Assembly (NCBI RefSeq): GCF_024391045.1
Contig: NZ_JANFCZ010000002.1
Location: 62,001-126,000 of the forward strand
Direction of reading: 5' to 3'
Source of the DNA: Pseudarthrobacter sulfonivorans
GTDB taxonomy: Bacteria; Actinomycetota; Actinomycetes; Actinomycetales; Micrococcaceae
DNA: 64,000 nt
Shown: positions 30,068 to 38,531 of the stretch, piece after piece
How the letters are laid out: the number at the start of each line of letters is the position of its first letter
How positions within the stretch are numbered: position 1 is the first letter of the stretch
The notes under the pieces: generated by a model
What the model saw: only the letters and a program-made list of their open reading frames with translations
Told to the model about the DNA's origin: nothing
Database searches by the model: none
Translations under genes and position numbers: made by a program

Positions 30068-31453
30068 ATGGGGAGTAGCGGTCGGAAGCGCGCCGTAGCG
30101 CGCATCGTCAAATTGATGCGACATGGGTCGACGCGGATTGCTGTGCGAGTGGACAGTCTCATTACCGAAGAGCGGCTACGAATTTATCCAATCGTTTTCG
30201 CGGTGGCGACTGTGCTTGGTGTGGCGATAACCTCTCTATCGCGAATAGCCGATCCGACAGTGCAAGGGGCATTTTTGCCTGACTACCTCGCTCACTGGAC
30301 AGGCGGCGGCCTACTGTTCGCCGATCCGAGCAATCTATACGATCCCGAACGGCAATTTGCGTTTGAGCAGCGCGAGCTCGGGGCAGTGACCGCATTGTCG
30401 TGGTTCGTCTCCCCTCCGATCGTGGCCGCCCTGTATGCGCCTCTGGGGATGCTGCCTTATAACCTAAGCGGTATTTTGTGGCTGATAGTGAGCGCTTCCC
30501 TGCTCGTGTGCTGCACTCTGAGCTTGAAGTCCTTAGCACCAGGACTGATGCTGCGGAAGCGCACTGTTGTGGTGATAGCGGTTTTAGCCTCACCTCCCGT
30601 CTTCGAACTCCTGGGCGGCGGGCAGGATTCTGCGTTCATCCTGGCAGTTTGGCTGGCAGGGATTCAATTGTTGAACGGCCAGCACAATGTTTGGGCAGGC
30701 GTAGTTCTTGCGTTGGGTATCGCGAAACCGCAACTGGTGGTGCTGGTTCCCCTCGTCCTTCTCGCCACGAGAAACTTTCGCGCGCTGACTTCATTTGTCG
30801 CTGTCTGTGGCCTGCTCCTGGGAATCCAAGTAGGACTGATAGGAGTCGATGGTATTTTCCGATGGGTGTCTGCACTTTCCAGCCCGCTCTATATGGAGGA
30901 AGTTCAACAGGGACAGTCTTGGAAGATGGTTGGTCTTCCATCGCTCATTCAAGGCCTCATTCCCGAGTACCTCGGCGGCTGGGTAGCTTCCACGTTGATG
31001 TCAATATCGCTGCCCGTCGGAGCGGGTGTCCTGCTATTCCGGCTTCATAGAGCTAGCAAACAACTGTTGGATACGAACGCAGTGTGGATAGCAACGTTGG
31101 CAACAACTGCCATTTTTTCACCTCATCTGGCGACTTACGATGCCGTGCTCTTCATCCCGATTATTGTCTTCCTCCTTGAGCGACGGCCGTCCCGACGAAT
31201 CCGCGTGTCAACGGTCGCTGCTTTTGGATTACTCTGGGCGGTTCCTGTATTGCACGTTGCAGCAGCCCCACTGTCATGGCCAATGGGACTGATCGATGCC
31301 CCATGGTCGGCCATCCCACTCACCGTTATCTGGCTTGAATCGCTCCGTACGCTGCAGCCTCACGATCCCGGAAAAGCAACCGGAACGGCGCTCGTCGCCG
31401 AAGGGATACCCGCGAGCGGACCAGGCCAACACAGCGTCTCCGGTAACCACTAA
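30068..31453 (+). CDS. GT87-family (DUF2029) polyprenyl-phosphate-sugar mannosyltransferase-like membrane protein
   Basis: Integral membrane glycosyltransferase of the GT-C type; relatives in mycobacteria extend cell-envelope mannans or arabinomannans from polyprenyl-phosphate sugars. Seen: about ten hydrophobic segments, the early loop FLPDYLAHWTGGGLLFADPSNLYDPE typical of GT87, GGGQDSAFILAVWLAGI and ALGIAKPQ. The acceptor here is unknown. Odd: base composition and codon use are clearly more AT-rich than the flanking genes, which suggests transfer. It starts 131 nt after the M15 gene from its own promoter. Confidence 0.75.
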   Translation: MGSSGRKRAVARIVKLMRHGSTRIAVRVDSLITEERLRIYPIVFAVATVLGVAITSLSRIADPTVQGAFLPDYLAHWTGGGLLFADPSNLYDPERQFAFEQRELGAVTALSWFVSPPIVAALYAPLGMLPYNLSGILWLIVSASLLVCCTLSLKSLAPGLMLRKRTVVVIAVLASPPVFELLGGGQDSAFILAVWLAGIQLLNGQHNVWAGVVLALGIAKPQLVVLVPLVLLATRNFRALTSFVAVCGLLLGIQVGLIGVDGIFRWVSALSSPLYMEEVQQGQSWKMVGLPSLIQGLIPEYLGGWVASTLMSISLPVGAGVLLFRLHRASKQLLDTNAVWIATLATTAIFSPHLATYDAVLFIPIIVFLLERRPSRRIRVSTVAAFGLLWAVPVLHVAAAPLSWPMGLIDAPWSAIPLTVIWLESLRTLQPHDPGKATGTALVAEGIPASGPGQHSVSGNH

Positions 31454-31466
31454 ATAGGACATCAAA

Positions 31467-31562
31467 GTGAATCGCTGGACACGCCCCAACGAATGCACAA
31501 AGTACATAGTTCCCGACACGGGCGAAGAATTTACTTTCCCGTCATGTGCCGCATCGTTTTAG
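31467..31562 (+). CDS. Possible 31-residue peptide, function unknown
   Basis: A GTG start with AGGA 7 nt upstream opens a 31-codon frame just after the GT87 gene. The peptide has two cysteines and reads VNRWTRPNECTKYIVPDTG and onward to FPSCAASF. It shares the AT-richer composition of the gene before it. No family is recognised, and a chance frame is equally possible. Confidence 0.25.
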   Translation: MNRWTRPNECTKYIVPDTGEEFTFPSCAASF

Positions 31563-31567
31563 TGCGC

Positions 31568-31573
31568 TAGCTT
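31568..31573 (+). promoter_or_regulatory. -10 box of mscL, leaderless arrangement
   Basis: TAGCTT is followed by exactly 7 nt (GGTTTTT) and the ATG at 31581. No ribosome binding site is possible in this spacer. Confidence 0.5.
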
Positions 31574-31580
31574 GGTTTTT

Positions 31581-31970
31581 ATGTTGACAGGATTCAAGAA
31601 TTTCATCATGAAGGGCAACGTCGTAGACCTTGCCGTCGCCGTCGTGATGGGTGCCGCTTTCGGCGCCGTCGTGACCTCAATTGTCGAGGGCCTGCTCACA
31701 CCGCTGATCGGCCTTCTCTTCCAGGCGAAAGGCATCGAGGAGATGCAGTGGCAGGGCTTCCTGTATGGGCGGGTCATCTCCTCCATCATTTCGTTCCTGC
31801 TGATCGCCGCCGCTATCTACTTCATTGTCATCGTCCCGATGAACCACATGATCGAACGCCGCAACCGCCGGCTCGGCATCGACCCCAACGTCAAGGAAGA
31901 ATCAGCGGAAGACCCGCAGATCGCCCTGCTCACCGAAATCCGCGACTCGCTTCGCGAACGGACCCTGTAG
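31581..31970 (+). CDS. mscL: Large-conductance mechanosensitive channel MscL
   Basis: Homopentameric inner-membrane channel that opens under high membrane tension and releases solutes on osmotic downshock. Seen: the N-terminal amphipathic helix and first membrane segment LTGFKNFIMKGNVVDLAVAVVMG, the second membrane segment SFLLIAAAIYFIVIVPMNHMI, and the cytoplasmic C-terminal helix LLTEIRDSLRERTL. Length 129 residues. The ATG at 31581 aligns with the mycobacterial N-terminus (MLKGFKEF). It converges with glmM over a strong hairpin. Confidence 0.95.
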   Translation: MLTGFKNFIMKGNVVDLAVAVVMGAAFGAVVTSIVEGLLTPLIGLLFQAKGIEEMQWQGFLYGRVISSIISFLLIAAAIYFIVIVPMNHMIERRNRRLGIDPNVKEESAEDPQIALLTEIRDSLRERTL

Positions 31971-31982
31971 CTTCCGCCACCT

Positions 31983-32026
31983 AACAGCTGTGGCCCGTTT
32001 CCTGACGGAGGCGGGCCACAGCTGTT
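31983..32026. terminator. Bidirectional terminator between mscL and glmM
   Basis: Perfect 15-bp stem AACAGCTGTGGCCCG / CGGGCCACAGCTGTT with a 14-nt loop. It begins 13 nt after the mscL stop and ends 11 nt before the glmM stop on the other strand. Confidence 0.8.
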
Positions 32027-32036
32027 TAAGACGTGT

Positions 32037-33398
32037 TTACTCGGTGACGAGCTCGAGCGCGAGTTCCGTGCGGACCACCTGGGCGAGGCGCTCGGCGATG
32101 GACTGGGCAGTGGCTTCGTCCCCGGCCTCCACCATGACGCGGACAACGGGTTCCGTGCCGGATGGGCGGAGCAGGACGCGTCCGGTGTCCCCGAGTCCGG
32201 CTTCAGCCACGGCCACGGCTTGCTGCAGGACCTCGGAGCTGCCCACTCGGCTGCGGTCAACGCCCTTGACGTTGATGAGGACCTGCGGGAGCTTGGTCAT
32301 CACTGCGGCCAGCTCCTTGAGCGGTTTCCCGGTCAGTGCGATCTGTGCGGCCAGCTGCAGGCCCGTGAGGACGCCGTCGCCGGTGGTGGCGTAGTCGGAG
32401 AAGATGACGTGTCCGGACTGTTCACCGCCGAGGTTGTAGCCGCCGTCGCGCATGCTTTCGAGCACATACCGGTCCCCCACCGCCGTTTCGCGGATGCTAA
32501 TGCCGGCGTCGCGAAGCGCGATTTTGAGACCGAGGTTGCTCATGACGGTGGCGACCAGGACGTCGTCCACTAGCTTGCCCGAGGCCTTGAGGGCAACGGC
32601 CAGGATCGCCATGATCTGGTCGCCGTCCACGTCGTTGCCTTCGTGGTCCACGGCGAGGCAGCGGTCGGCGTCGCCGTCGTGGGCGATACCAAGGTCTGCG
32701 CCGCGCTCCACCACCGCAGCCTTGAGCTGGCCCAGGTGGGTGGAGCCGACACCGTCGTTGATGTTGTGGCCGTCCGGGTCCGCGCCGATGACGATGACAT
32801 CGGCCCCGGCGTCCTTGAAGACCTGGGGTGAGCAGCCGCTGGCGGCGCCGTGGGCGCAGTCCAGCACCACCTTGAGGCCGTCGAGGCGGTGCGGCAGGGT
32901 GCCCAGGAGATGGACGACGTAGCGGTCCTCGGCGTCTGAGAAGCGCTGGATGCGCCCCACGTCGGCGCCGACGGGACGGGTCGGCTCCTTACTCATCTGT
33001 TCCTCGATGGCGTCTTCAACCTCATCGGGGAGCTTCTGGCCACCGCGGGCGAAGAACTTGATGCCGTTGTCCGGCGCCGGGTTGTGCGACGCGGAGATCA
33101 TCACGCCGAAGTCGGCGTCGAGATCGGCCACGAGGTAGGCCGCGGCAGGGGTCGGGAGGACGCCGGCGTCGTAGACGTCAATGCCGGAGCTGGAGAGCCC
33201 GGCCTCAACGGCCGCGGCGATGAACTCGCCGCTGGCGCGGGGGTCGCGTGCCACCACGGCGCGGGGCCGGGTGCCGCTGGTGTTGCGGTCGTGCCCGAGC
33301 ACCACGGCCGCAGCTTGGGCGAGCTGCATGGCGAGCTCCGCCGTCAACAGGCCGTTCGCCAGGCCCCGGACTCCATCTGTTCCAAATAATCTAGACAT
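32037..33398 (-). CDS. glmM: Phosphoglucosamine mutase
   Basis: Converts glucosamine 6-phosphate to the 1-phosphate on the way to UDP-GlcNAc. Seen: N-terminal [15 protein letters not shown], the phospho-serine loop [13 protein letters not shown] (Ser104 is the phosphorylated residue), DGDADRC metal loop, and the C-terminal phosphate-binding [14 protein letters not shown]. Length 453 residues with start at ATG 33398. A TAGACT box lies 8 nt upstream and no ribosome binding site is seen, so it may be leaderless. Follows rpsI-rplM in actinobacterial order. Confidence 0.96.
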   Translation of the reverse strand: MSRLFGTDGVRGLANGLLTAELAMQLAQAAAVVLGHDRNTSGTRPRAVVARDPRASGEFIAAAVEAGLSSSGIDVYDAGVLPTPAAAYLVADLDADFGVMISASHNPAPDNGIKFFARGGQKLPDEVEDAIEEQMSKEPTRPVGADVGRIQRFSDAEDRYVVHLLGTLPHRLDGLKVVLDCAHGAASGCSPQVFKDAGADVIVIGADPDGHNINDGVGSTHLGQLKAAVVERGADLGIAHDGDADRCLAVDHEGNDVDGDQIMAILAVALKASGKLVDDVLVATVMSNLGLKIALRDAGISIRETAVGDRYVLESMRDGGYNLGGEQSGHVIFSDYATTGDGVLTGLQLAAQIALTGKPLKELAAVMTKLPQVLINVKGVDRSRVGSSEVLQQAVAVAEAGLGDTGRVLLRPSGTEPVVRVMVEAGDEATAQSIAERLAQVVRTELALELVTE

Positions 33399-33406
33399 CG
33401 GGGTCA

Positions 33407-33412
33407 AGTCTA
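33407..33412 (-). promoter_or_regulatory. -10 box of glmM
   Basis: TAGACT on the minus strand, 8 nt before the ATG at 33398; no Shine-Dalgarno sequence lies between. Confidence 0.4.
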
Positions 33413-33490
33413 GGGGATCAGTGCTGGAGGGCTTGAAACGACTGGTCAGCGACGTGCCAGCTTGCCCTAGAAAGACGGAACGTTAACGGC

Positions 33491-33526
33491 AGAAGCCCGC
33501 CCCGCCAAACGGCGGAGCGGGCTTCT
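33491..33526 (-). terminator. Terminator after rpsI
   Basis: 16-bp stem AGAAGCCCGCCCCGCC / GGCGGAGCGGGCTTCT with one mismatch and a 4-nt loop, 12 nt past the rpsI stop on the minus strand. It separates the rplM-rpsI transcript from glmM. Confidence 0.75.
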
Positions 33527-33538
33527 GAGCAAGCAGAT

Positions 33539-34045
33539 TTAGCGCTTGGAGTACTGCTGAGCCTTGCGGGCCTTCTTGAGACCAGCCTTCTTACGCTCGA
33601 TGATGCGAGCGTCGCGGCGCAGGTAACCGGCCTTCTTCAGGGTGGCGCGGTTGTTCTCGACGTCGATCTCGTTCAGCGAACGGGCGATGCCGAGGCGCAG
33701 GGCGCCGGCCTGGCCGGAGATGCCGCCGCCGTGGATGCGGGCGATGACGTCGTAGGCGCCTTCGAGATCAAGGATCTTGAAGGGCTCGTTGACGTCCTGC
33801 TGGTGCAGCTTGTTCGGGAAGTAGTTGTCCAGCGCGCGGCCGTTGATGGTCCACTTGCCGGAGCCCGGTACAACGCGGACGCGGGCAACGGCTTCCTTGC
33901 GGCGGCCAACAGCTGCACCGGCAACGGTCAGGGCCGGGCGCTCCTTCTTGGGCGCAGCAGCTTCCGATGCTCCGCTTTCAGAGGTGTAGCTGGTCAGGTT
34001 TTCCTCAGCCTCAACGGCTTCGGTGGTCTCTTCGTTCTGAGCCAC
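33539..34045 (-). CDS. rpsI: 30S ribosomal protein S9 (uS9)
   Basis: Small-subunit protein whose C-terminal tail reaches the P-site tRNA. Seen: [43 protein letters not shown], and the invariant C-terminal basic tail [12 protein letters not shown]. At 168 residues it carries an acidic N-terminal extension of about 40 residues ([12 protein letters not shown]...) that E. coli S9 lacks but actinobacterial S9 proteins often have. It starts 38 nt after rplM in the usual rplM-rpsI pair. Confidence 0.97.
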   Translation of the reverse strand: MAQNEETTEAVEAEENLTSYTSESGASEAAAPKKERPALTVAGAAVGRRKEAVARVRVVPGSGKWTINGRALDNYFPNKLHQQDVNEPFKILDLEGAYDVIARIHGGGISGQAGALRLGIARSLNEIDVENNRATLKKAGYLRRDARIIERKKAGLKKARKAQQYSKR

Positions 34046-34083
34046 GATTCTCCTTGTATAGATAAGTTGTTTGGTGGCCAGGA

Positions 34084-34527
34084 CTACTGGGCGACCTGGG
34101 TAATTTCGAAAGTCTTGGGCTGCTGGGCGGCGTGGGGGTGCTCTGCACCGCGGTACACCTTCAGCTTGCCCAGCTGCTGTGCAGCGAGGGAGTTCTTGGG
34201 GAGCATGCCCTTGATGGCCTTCTCAACGGCGCGGACCGGGTTGGATTCCAAGAGTTCCGCGTAGTTGACGGAGGTCAGGCCGCCCGGGTAGCCGGAGTGG
34301 CGGTATGCGCGCTTCTGCTCCAGCTTGGCGCCGGTCAGGGCTACCTTTTCAGCGTTGATGATGATGACGAAGTCGCCCATGTCCATGTGGGATGCAAAGG
34401 TGGCCTTGTGCTTGCCGCGCAGCAGGATTGCGGTCTGGCTGGCAAGACGACCAAGGACAACGTCTGTGGCGTCAATGACGTGCCACTGGCGGTTGATATC
34501 GCCGGGCTTCGGGGTGTACGTACGCAC
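34084..34527 (-). CDS. rplM: 50S ribosomal protein L13 (uL13)
   Basis: Early-assembly large-subunit protein. Seen: [38 protein letters not shown], and the C-terminal [17 protein letters not shown]. Start chosen at GTG 34527, which gives the normal 147-residue protein and has GAGG upstream; an in-frame ATG at 34572 would add 15 residues without family similarity. First gene of rplM-rpsI. Divergent from the prepilin peptidase gene, where the backbone order is interrupted by the tad island. Confidence 0.96.
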   Translation of the reverse strand: MRTYTPKPGDINRQWHVIDATDVVLGRLASQTAILLRGKHKATFASHMDMGDFVIIINAEKVALTGAKLEQKRAYRHSGYPGGLTSVNYAELLESNPVRAVEKAIKGMLPKNSLAAQQLGKLKVYRGAEHPHAAQQPKTFEITQVAQ

Positions 34528-34824
34528 GGTTTTTGCCTCGTTCTTGTTCTGGCGTTCTTGTTTAGGTGTCACTCAAACGATGTGCACCTACTATCTATGC
34601 GCTACCGGAACAGAGGTGAGGGCTCTATGTAACCAGTCATCCAGAGGTCTCGAATGTGCTCGTTGAGTAGTTATCCTGCAACCGGATCCTCAAGCGGGCA
34701 CGCATCATCGAGAAAGGACACGCACAACGACTACCCATGTTAGCTTGAACCGGGCGCCGGGGTCAAAATAGGTGAGCCGGACGCTATCCGCAGCCCGCCG
34801 GCCTGATGCGTGCAGGGGGACTCG
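34528..34824. other. 297-bp divergent intergenic region between rplM and the tad island
   Basis: This gap contains the start region of the rplM-rpsI transcript on the minus strand and of the prepilin peptidase gene on the plus strand. A TAGATA box near 34597-34602 (minus strand) could serve rplM. I see no gene, tRNA, repeat copy or convincing attenuator; an L13-type leader structure cannot be judged by eye. Confidence 0.4.
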
Positions 34825-35490
34825 ATGACTTCGTTGGGCAACGCCGGTTCAGTGGCGCCGCTAGTTGTGGCCAGCATCGGAATCCTGGGACTTATTCTTT
34901 CACCCATCACCGAACTGCTCATCGCGAAGCTCCTTCCCCGCGTCGGCGGAGTGCCCGCCCCGCGCGTCCGGGTGACCACCGCGATGGTCACTGGCCTCCT
35001 TTGCGCTGCGTTTGCATTCCGGTTTGGGGCCGATCCAGGACTGCCGGCCTTCCTGCTACTTGCACTTCTCGGTGTGCAGCTCGCCAGAATCGACATCGCG
35101 CTGCATTTGCTGCCGAATCCCCTGGTTTTGTCCCTCTTACTAGGCGGACTCTTTTGCTTCCTGGTAGCGATTGCGGCCGGATCAGAGTGGCCAGACTCGC
35201 TTCGGGCAGTGGCAGGCGCGGCAATTCTCTTCATTATCTACCTGATTCTGGCGATTATTTCTCCCGCGGGCATGGGAATGGGTGACGTCAAGTTCGCGGC
35301 GCCCATCGGCCTTTACTTGGGCTACCTAGGCTGGAGCCATCTGCTGTATGGCGGCCTCCTGGGATTCATCCTAAACGGAGTGGCAACGCTCGTTGTGGTT
35401 CGCCGAAACCGCGCAGAACGTGCCGCTGAGGTGCCCCACGGACCGTCGATGCTTCTTGCCGCGACCGGCGTTGCGCTCCTTTTGACCTAG
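34825..35490 (+). CDS. cpaA: Prepilin peptidase (type IV leader peptidase, CpaA/TadV type)
   Basis: Membrane aspartyl protease that removes the leader of Flp prepilins. Seen: six or more hydrophobic segments and the two catalytic Asp motifs, ARIDIALHLLPNPL (near residue 95) and the GMGMGDVKFAAPIG loop. The N-terminal zinc/methylase domain of full-size PilD is absent, as usual in the TadV branch. Start ATG 34825 has GGGGGA 4 nt upstream; a start at 34810 is less well placed. It is the only such peptidase in the window and may process both Flp pilins. Confidence 0.88.
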   Translation: MTSLGNAGSVAPLVVASIGILGLILSPITELLIAKLLPRVGGVPAPRVRVTTAMVTGLLCAAFAFRFGADPGLPAFLLLALLGVQLARIDIALHLLPNPLVLSLLLGGLFCFLVAIAAGSEWPDSLRAVAGAAILFIIYLILAIISPAGMGMGDVKFAAPIGLYLGYLGWSHLLYGGLLGFILNGVATLVVVRRNRAERAAEVPHGPSMLLAATGVALLLT

Positions 35491-35759
35491 GCCACCCAAC
35501 GCCGCTAGTGATCACTTAGGCCACCGCGTCCAAGTAGTGGCGCGCGTACATACACCGCCAATGCGAGTACTCACGATTGCGTTTCGAGTACGCCATTGAA
35601 ATGACCCAAGAAAAGTCGGGTACCACTACGCATTGTTGCCGAAACAGCGCAATGACAATCTCTTCTTAGCGAAGTCCAGCAACCGCTAGGAAATATGGGG
35701 GGAGCTGGAAATTCGTTGAAATCAATTCAAATCCATTTCACCGAATTAAGGAAAATACA
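35491..35759. other. AT-richer intergenic region before flp1
   Basis: This 269-bp stretch is clearly less GC-rich than the surroundings and presumably holds the promoter of the first flp gene. Near the end, ATTCAAATCCATTTCACCG and AAGGAAAATACA precede the pilin ATG. I see no gene or strong hairpin. Confidence 0.35.
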
Positions 35760-35963
35760 ATGACTTCTCTTGTGGTCTCCATGATGGCCTTTGTTGCCGG
35801 CGTCAAGGATCGTCTCTCTTCTGAAAAGGGCGCGACCGCCGTTGAATACGGCCTGATGGTCGCCCTGATTGCAGTAGCCATCATCGCTGGCGTCTCCCTT
35901 CTCGGAACGAACCTGCAGACATTGTTCAACGACGTCGCCGGCAAGATCCCAGCAGTCCCGTAA
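35760..35963 (+). CDS. flp: Flp-type pilin, locus 1
   Basis: Major subunit of the Flp/Tad pilus, 67 residues before processing. Seen: a short basic leader, the prepilin peptidase site KG/ATAVEYG with Glu at +5, and one hydrophobic helix GLMVALIAVAIIAGVSLLG. The motif is nearly identical to the pilin of locus 2 (43266-43472). A 14-bp hairpin follows 30 nt after the stop, which would leave more pilin mRNA than assembly mRNA. Confidence 0.9.
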   Translation: MTSLVVSMMAFVAGVKDRLSSEKGATAVEYGLMVALIAVAIIAGVSLLGTNLQTLFNDVAGKIPAVP

Positions 35964-35992
35964 GTCCAGCACAATCGTCGAAGCTCAGGGGC

Positions 35993-36042
35993 GGGACGGT
36001 GGCAGCAGGGGCGCGAGTTCCGCTGCCACCGTCCCCACTTTT
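35993..36042 (+). terminator. Hairpin between flp1 and tadE1
   Basis: Perfect 14-bp stem GGGACGGTGGCAGC / GCTGCCACCGTCCC, 15-nt loop, followed by CCACTTTT. It probably ends most flp1 transcripts; locus 2 has a hairpin in the same position. Confidence 0.75.
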
Positions 36043-36220
36043 GGGCTTCCAACGTCCGAATATTCGTAAGTCGCCCAGGTCAACGGAGTTCAGGAGGAGT
36101 CGTGGACGCTCACAAATCCGAAGCAAAAGACAAATTGTCCCGATTCGATGCGGTTTGCGATCTGCGATTCGCCGTGAATATCCGACGGCTGCGGCACGAC
36201 TCCAAAAAGGGCGGTATTTA

Positions 36221-36646
36221 ATGAATCGTCTAGTCAAGCCGCACAGCGCATCTAATTCGAAAGAGTTGGGGGCTGTCGCCGTCGAGTTAGCACTTATTCT
36301 TCCTATTTTTCTGGCCCTAATCCTAGGCATTGTCGAGTACGGTCGGGCCTTCAGTATTCAGGTGTCGATGGCCGAAGGCGCCCGAGAAGCAGCACGGTAT
36401 TCTGCGATCCACTACGCAGATGCCAAGTACAAGCCTGCCGACGCACAGCAAAAGGCCATCGACGCAGCGCCGATCGCAAACTTGAAACTCACCGACATCA
36501 GCATCAGTGCATGCGGTCCGGATAAGGATTCGATTGTCACCATTAGCGCAGCGACAAAATACCTCACTGGTCTTCCGACGCTGGTTCCCTTTCTGCCCGA
36601 CATCATGAACATTTCAGCTACGGGGGCCATGCGATGCGGCGGTTAG
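36221..36646 (+). CDS. tadE: TadE-like pseudopilin, locus 1
   Basis: Minor pilin-like protein of the Tad apparatus, 141 residues. Seen: KELGAVAVELALILPIFLALILG, a TadE signature with a prepilin-like processing site before one membrane helix, then an extracytoplasmic domain. It ends in MRCGG, and its last 13 bases overlap the start of the tadG-like gene; locus 2 ends almost the same way (MLCGG). Start ATG 36221 has AAAAAGGGCGG upstream. The frame extends further upstream through the hairpin region but without similarity. Confidence 0.85.
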   Translation: MNRLVKPHSASNSKELGAVAVELALILPIFLALILGIVEYGRAFSIQVSMAEGAREAARYSAIHYADAKYKPADAQQKAIDAAPIANLKLTDISISACGPDKDSIVTISAATKYLTGLPTLVPFLPDIMNISATGAMRCGG

Positions 36647-37719
36647 CCCAACCACTTTCGGGGGCGGCGGATGGGGATGGTAAGGAGCGGGGCGTGGTTG
36701 CACCGCTCGCGGCACTTCTCATGGTCGTTCTGCTGGGATTCGGCGCCCTCGCCGTAGATGTCGGCGCCATTTACTCGGAAAAGGCCCAGCTACAGAACGG
36801 TGCCGACGCGGCCGCACTGGCCGTCGCTCAGGCATGTGCCAAAGCCGCCATGACAACGTCTCCCTGCGCTTTAGACCAAAAGGTCAAGGCAACGGCATAC
36901 GCTAACGCCAACGCCCTTGATGGTTCTAGTGACGTTGTTTCAGCCACCGTCAACGCAGGAACGGCCAACGTCACCACGGCGACACCTGCTGGCGCCGGTG
37001 GCGAGCACTTCTCCCTGTTCCTGGCGCGGGCGCTCGGCATAAACTCCGTTGAAATACAGGCATCCGCCCAGGCAATCTTTGGAGGAGTTTCTGCCTACGA
37101 CAGTCTGCCGATGGCCTTTTCTAAGTGTGAGGCTGACTCAACATTACTGAAAGACGGAGATTTCCGTTTTTTCCCGGCGCATGGAAGCGCTAGCCGGGAC
37201 AAGAACGAACCCTACGCATGTCCAGGTAATTCATCTGGGCAAGAAATGCCAGGGGGATTCGGATGGCTCGTGGACCCGCTCGCCAAATGCTCTGTCCACG
37301 TTGACATTAACGATCCCTGGGTAGACTCTCGACCCGGAGCATCGTATGAATCTCCATGTACCAACACAATGTTGGATTGGTACGCGGCGAAGAACAAAAC
37401 CCCCTCTGACGAGGTCAAGATTCTTGTCCCGATTTTTGATGACAACGACCCCAAACGCGGGAAGCATGGTCAATTCCACATTCAAGCCTTTGCTGAGCTG
37501 AGCATCGACAGTTGGCATCTGAGTGGGACAAGCACCACAAACCATCCACCGGAAACGTATCTGACGGCAAGCGCCAAAGCTCTCTCCACCAAGCTCGGAC
37601 TGAAAAACTCCGACCTAGGACTATTCGGGCGATTTGTCCGGACGGTTTCTCTTGATGAGGCCGCGAAACTCGGCGGATCTACCATTTATGGCTCTACGGG
37701 CGTGAAGCTCTCTAACTAG
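36634..37719 (+). CDS. TadG-like Flp pilus assembly protein, locus 1
   Basis: 361 residues. Seen: the TadE/TadG N-terminal helix GVVAPLAALLMVVLLGFGALAVDVGAIYSEKAQLQNGADAA split by position 20-60, which anchors the protein in the membrane, followed by a large extracellular part with cysteines. Family knowledge: such proteins help assembly or surface anchoring of Flp pili; no vWA domain is evident, unlike many TadG proteins. The paralogue in locus 2 shares this helix and the FSLFLARALGINS / SLYFARALGINS block but is shorter (317). Confidence 0.8.
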   Translation: MRRLAQPLSGAADGDGKERGVVAPLAALLMVVLLGFGALAVDVGAIYSEKAQLQNGADAAALAVAQACAKAAMTTSPCALDQKVKATAYANANALDGSSDVVSATVNAGTANVTTATPAGAGGEHFSLFLARALGINSVEIQASAQAIFGGVSAYDSLPMAFSKCEADSTLLKDGDFRFFPAHGSASRDKNEPYACPGNSSGQEMPGGFGWLVDPLAKCSVHVDINDPWVDSRPGASYESPCTNTMLDWYAAKNKTPSDEVKILVPIFDDNDPKRGKHGQFHIQAFAELSIDSWHLSGTSTTNHPPETYLTASAKALSTKLGLKNSDLGLFGRFVRTVSLDEAAKLGGSTIYGSTGVKLSN

Positions 37720-37769
37720 ATATTCCATAAGAACCAAAATTAGCTCCAATGTCGAAAGGAGACTGAAAA

Positions 37770-38531
37770 TTGAAAACACGCCTACTGGGAGGCATAGTCG
37801 CATTTGTGCTGGCGATCGCCGGCACTGTCCTACTTGTCTCGTACGTTTCAGCATCCGAGGCGCGGGCCCAAAAGGATCTGCAGCCGGTCGACGTACTCGT
37901 CGTTCAGCAGCAGGTGGCCAAGGGTACTGACCTTGAAAAACTAAGGGCTTCAGTCAAGCTAACTTCCCTGCCATCGGCCTCCGTGCCGAACGGCGCCTTG
38001 AAGAGCCTGGACGGCCTCAGCGGAAAAGTCGCCGCAGTCGATCTGATGCCGGGCGAAGCTCTCCTGGGTGCCCGCTTGGCTGATCCTGAAAGTCTCTCCG
38101 CACCGGGCTCGGTCCCGGTTCCTGACGGAATGCAGGAGATCTCGGTTCAATTGGAGGCCCAGCGGGTTGTGGGCGGGCGCATTGCGGCAGGCGACACTGT
38201 TGGCATCGTGGTCCTCTTCGACAAGGGGGCCGTCAAGGATGCGCCTGATGTGGAATCCGGACAGCAGATTTTCCATAAGGTCCTGGTCACGAGTGTTCAG
38301 CGTTCTGTGGCGAAGACATCGGGCTCGGCCGCGGGGGGCACCAGTGCCGAGGAGCAGGCCAACACCGAACTGCCTACCGGACAGTTGCTCGTCACGTTTG
38401 CCCGTAATGACGCGGATGCCGCAAAGATCGCATTCGGGGCCAACTTCGGCTCCCTGTGGCTGACCAAGGAGCCGTCTTCCGCCAACGAAGGAACACCGTT
38501 GGTCGTCAAGAAGCCGGAGCTGTACCGGTGA
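37770..38531 (+). CDS. cpaB: CpaB/RcpC-like Flp pilus assembly protein, locus 1
   Basis: 253 residues with one N-terminal membrane helix (GGIVAFVLAIAGTVLLVSYV) and an SAF domain (about 45-115, QPVDVLVVQQQVAKGTDLEKL...), as in CpaB proteins that sit in the periplasm or cell wall near the pilus. The start is TTG at 37770: AAAGGAG lies 8 nt upstream and no ATG is available nearby. The stop overlaps the GTG of cpaE as GTGA, as in locus 2. Confidence 0.85.
   Translation: MKTRLLGGIVAFVLAIAGTVLLVSYVSASEARAQKDLQPVDVLVVQQQVAKGTDLEKLRASVKLTSLPSASVPNGALKSLDGLSGKVAAVDLMPGEALLGARLADPESLSAPGSVPVPDGMQEISVQLEAQRVVGGRIAAGDTVGIVVLFDKGAVKDAPDVESGQQIFHKVLVTSVQRSVAKTSGSAAGGTSAEEQANTELPTGQLLVTFARNDADAAKIAFGANFGSLWLTKEPSSANEGTPLVVKKPELYR

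Noticed and set aside
34528..34824. Possible tRNA or structured leader before rplM
   Set aside because: No acceptor/T-arm pattern or clear stem set is visible. A covariance-model search for ribosomal leader motifs would be decisive.
35491..36220. Possible extra small genes around flp1
   Set aside because: The frame open upstream of tadE1 runs through the flp1 terminator, and its codons have no recognisable product.
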